Under the pieces are notes generated by a model. It saw only the letters and a list, made by a program, of their open reading frames with translations. It searched no databases and had not been told where the DNA came from. Source: Spirabiliibacterium pneumoniae (GTDB lineage Bacteria; Pseudomonadota; Gammaproteobacteria; Enterobacterales; Pasteurellaceae). From it: DNA of 64,000 nt. Location: positions 21,011 through 85,010 of the forward strand of contig NZ_JABMII010000010.1 of NCBI RefSeq assembly GCF_014884995.1, read 5' to 3'. Position 1 is the first letter of the stretch; every line of letters begins with the position of its first letter. Position numbers and translations under genes: made by a program. Below are positions 63,830 to 64,000 of this stretch, in pieces.

Positions 63830-63906
63830 CGGCGAGTAGCGCAGCTTGGTAGCGCAACTGGTTTGGGACCAGTGGGTCGTAGGTTCAAATCCTATCTCGC
63901 CGACCA
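63830..63906 (+). tRNA. tRNA-Pro (anticodon TGG)
   Basis: Acceptor CGGCGAG/CTCGCCG, anticodon loop TTTGGGA, T-loop GTTCAAATC and encoded CCA. Only two bases separate it from tRNA-His. Matches proM of E. coli in order. Confidence 0.97.
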
Positions 63907-63919
63907 TTTCTCTTTTGAG

Positions 63920-64000
63920 AAACGTTCTTTAACAAAATATCAGACAATCTGTGTGGGCACTTGTGGCTTTGTTTTTTTAGAATAAAGTCTTAATGAGTGC
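63920..64000 (+). promoter_or_regulatory. Probable 16S rRNA leader with boxA
   Basis: TTCTTTAACA (63925-63934) is a boxA-like antitermination site, followed by ATCAGACAATCTGTGTGGGC, nearly the same as the 16S leader of E. coli rrn operons. The 16S gene should begin shortly after the window. The tRNA genes may be read together with it. Confidence 0.7.

Overview
The window comes from a gamma-proteobacterium of the family Pasteurellaceae. The best evidence is the very frequent Haemophilus-type DNA uptake signal core AAGTGCGGT (and its complement ACCGCACTT), scattered through genes and often paired as inverted repeats at gene ends. The genes agree: competence pilus genes pilABCD beside ampD, frdABCD, an OmpP1/FadL porin and sapABCDF. 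A complete enterobacterial common antigen (ECA) cluster makes this something other than a typical H. influenzae strain, but the genus cannot be fixed from the sequence alone.

Positions 1-17,561 are the left half of a Mu-like transposable prophage lying just past the end of gyrA. Its genetic left end is on the right at about 17,561. Reading leftwards come the repressor (the only main gene on the + strand), an operator region, ner, transposase A, target-capture ATPase B, small early genes with a lipoprotein and Gam, GemA, a Mor-type activator, a lysis cassette (amidase, small membrane protein, holin-like protein, Rz/Rz1), two small conserved genes, small and large terminase, portal, head morphogenesis protein F with a probable toxin-like nuclease tail, gpG, the protease with a nested scaffold, and the start of the capsid gene. 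Tail genes and the right end lie outside the window. Likely accessory genes sit between F and G (one on the opposite strand), in the early region, and in a small cassette flanked by two similar hairpins.

Positions 17,589-31,600 hold host genes: gyrA, ampD divergent from pilABCD (natural transformation pilus), modE divergent from modABC (molybdate uptake, with a clear ModE box), and frdABCD (fumarate reductase). Positions 31,900-37,900 hold epmA-uppP, sixA, pykA, fadL and yfcZ.

Positions 37,950-46,560 show sapABCDF next to pspBC and ycjXF. This neighbourhood is shared with Enterobacteriaceae, but pspA and pspF are missing between them. Positions 46,600-52,600 hold metC, a 2-Cys peroxiredoxin, ubiG, nagA, an unrecognised 147-residue protein and hemL.

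Positions 52,778-63,487 are a tightly packed ECA operon, wecA-wzzE-wecB-wecC-wecD-wecE-wzxE-wecF-wzyE-wecG. It lacks the rffG and rffH genes found in the E. coli cluster, so dTDP-glucose must be made elsewhere. The window ends with a stable-RNA promoter, tRNA-Arg(CCG), tRNA-His(GTG), tRNA-Pro(TGG) and what looks like the start of a 16S rRNA leader. This order matches wecG followed by argX-hisR-leuT-proM in E. coli, without yifK and leuT.
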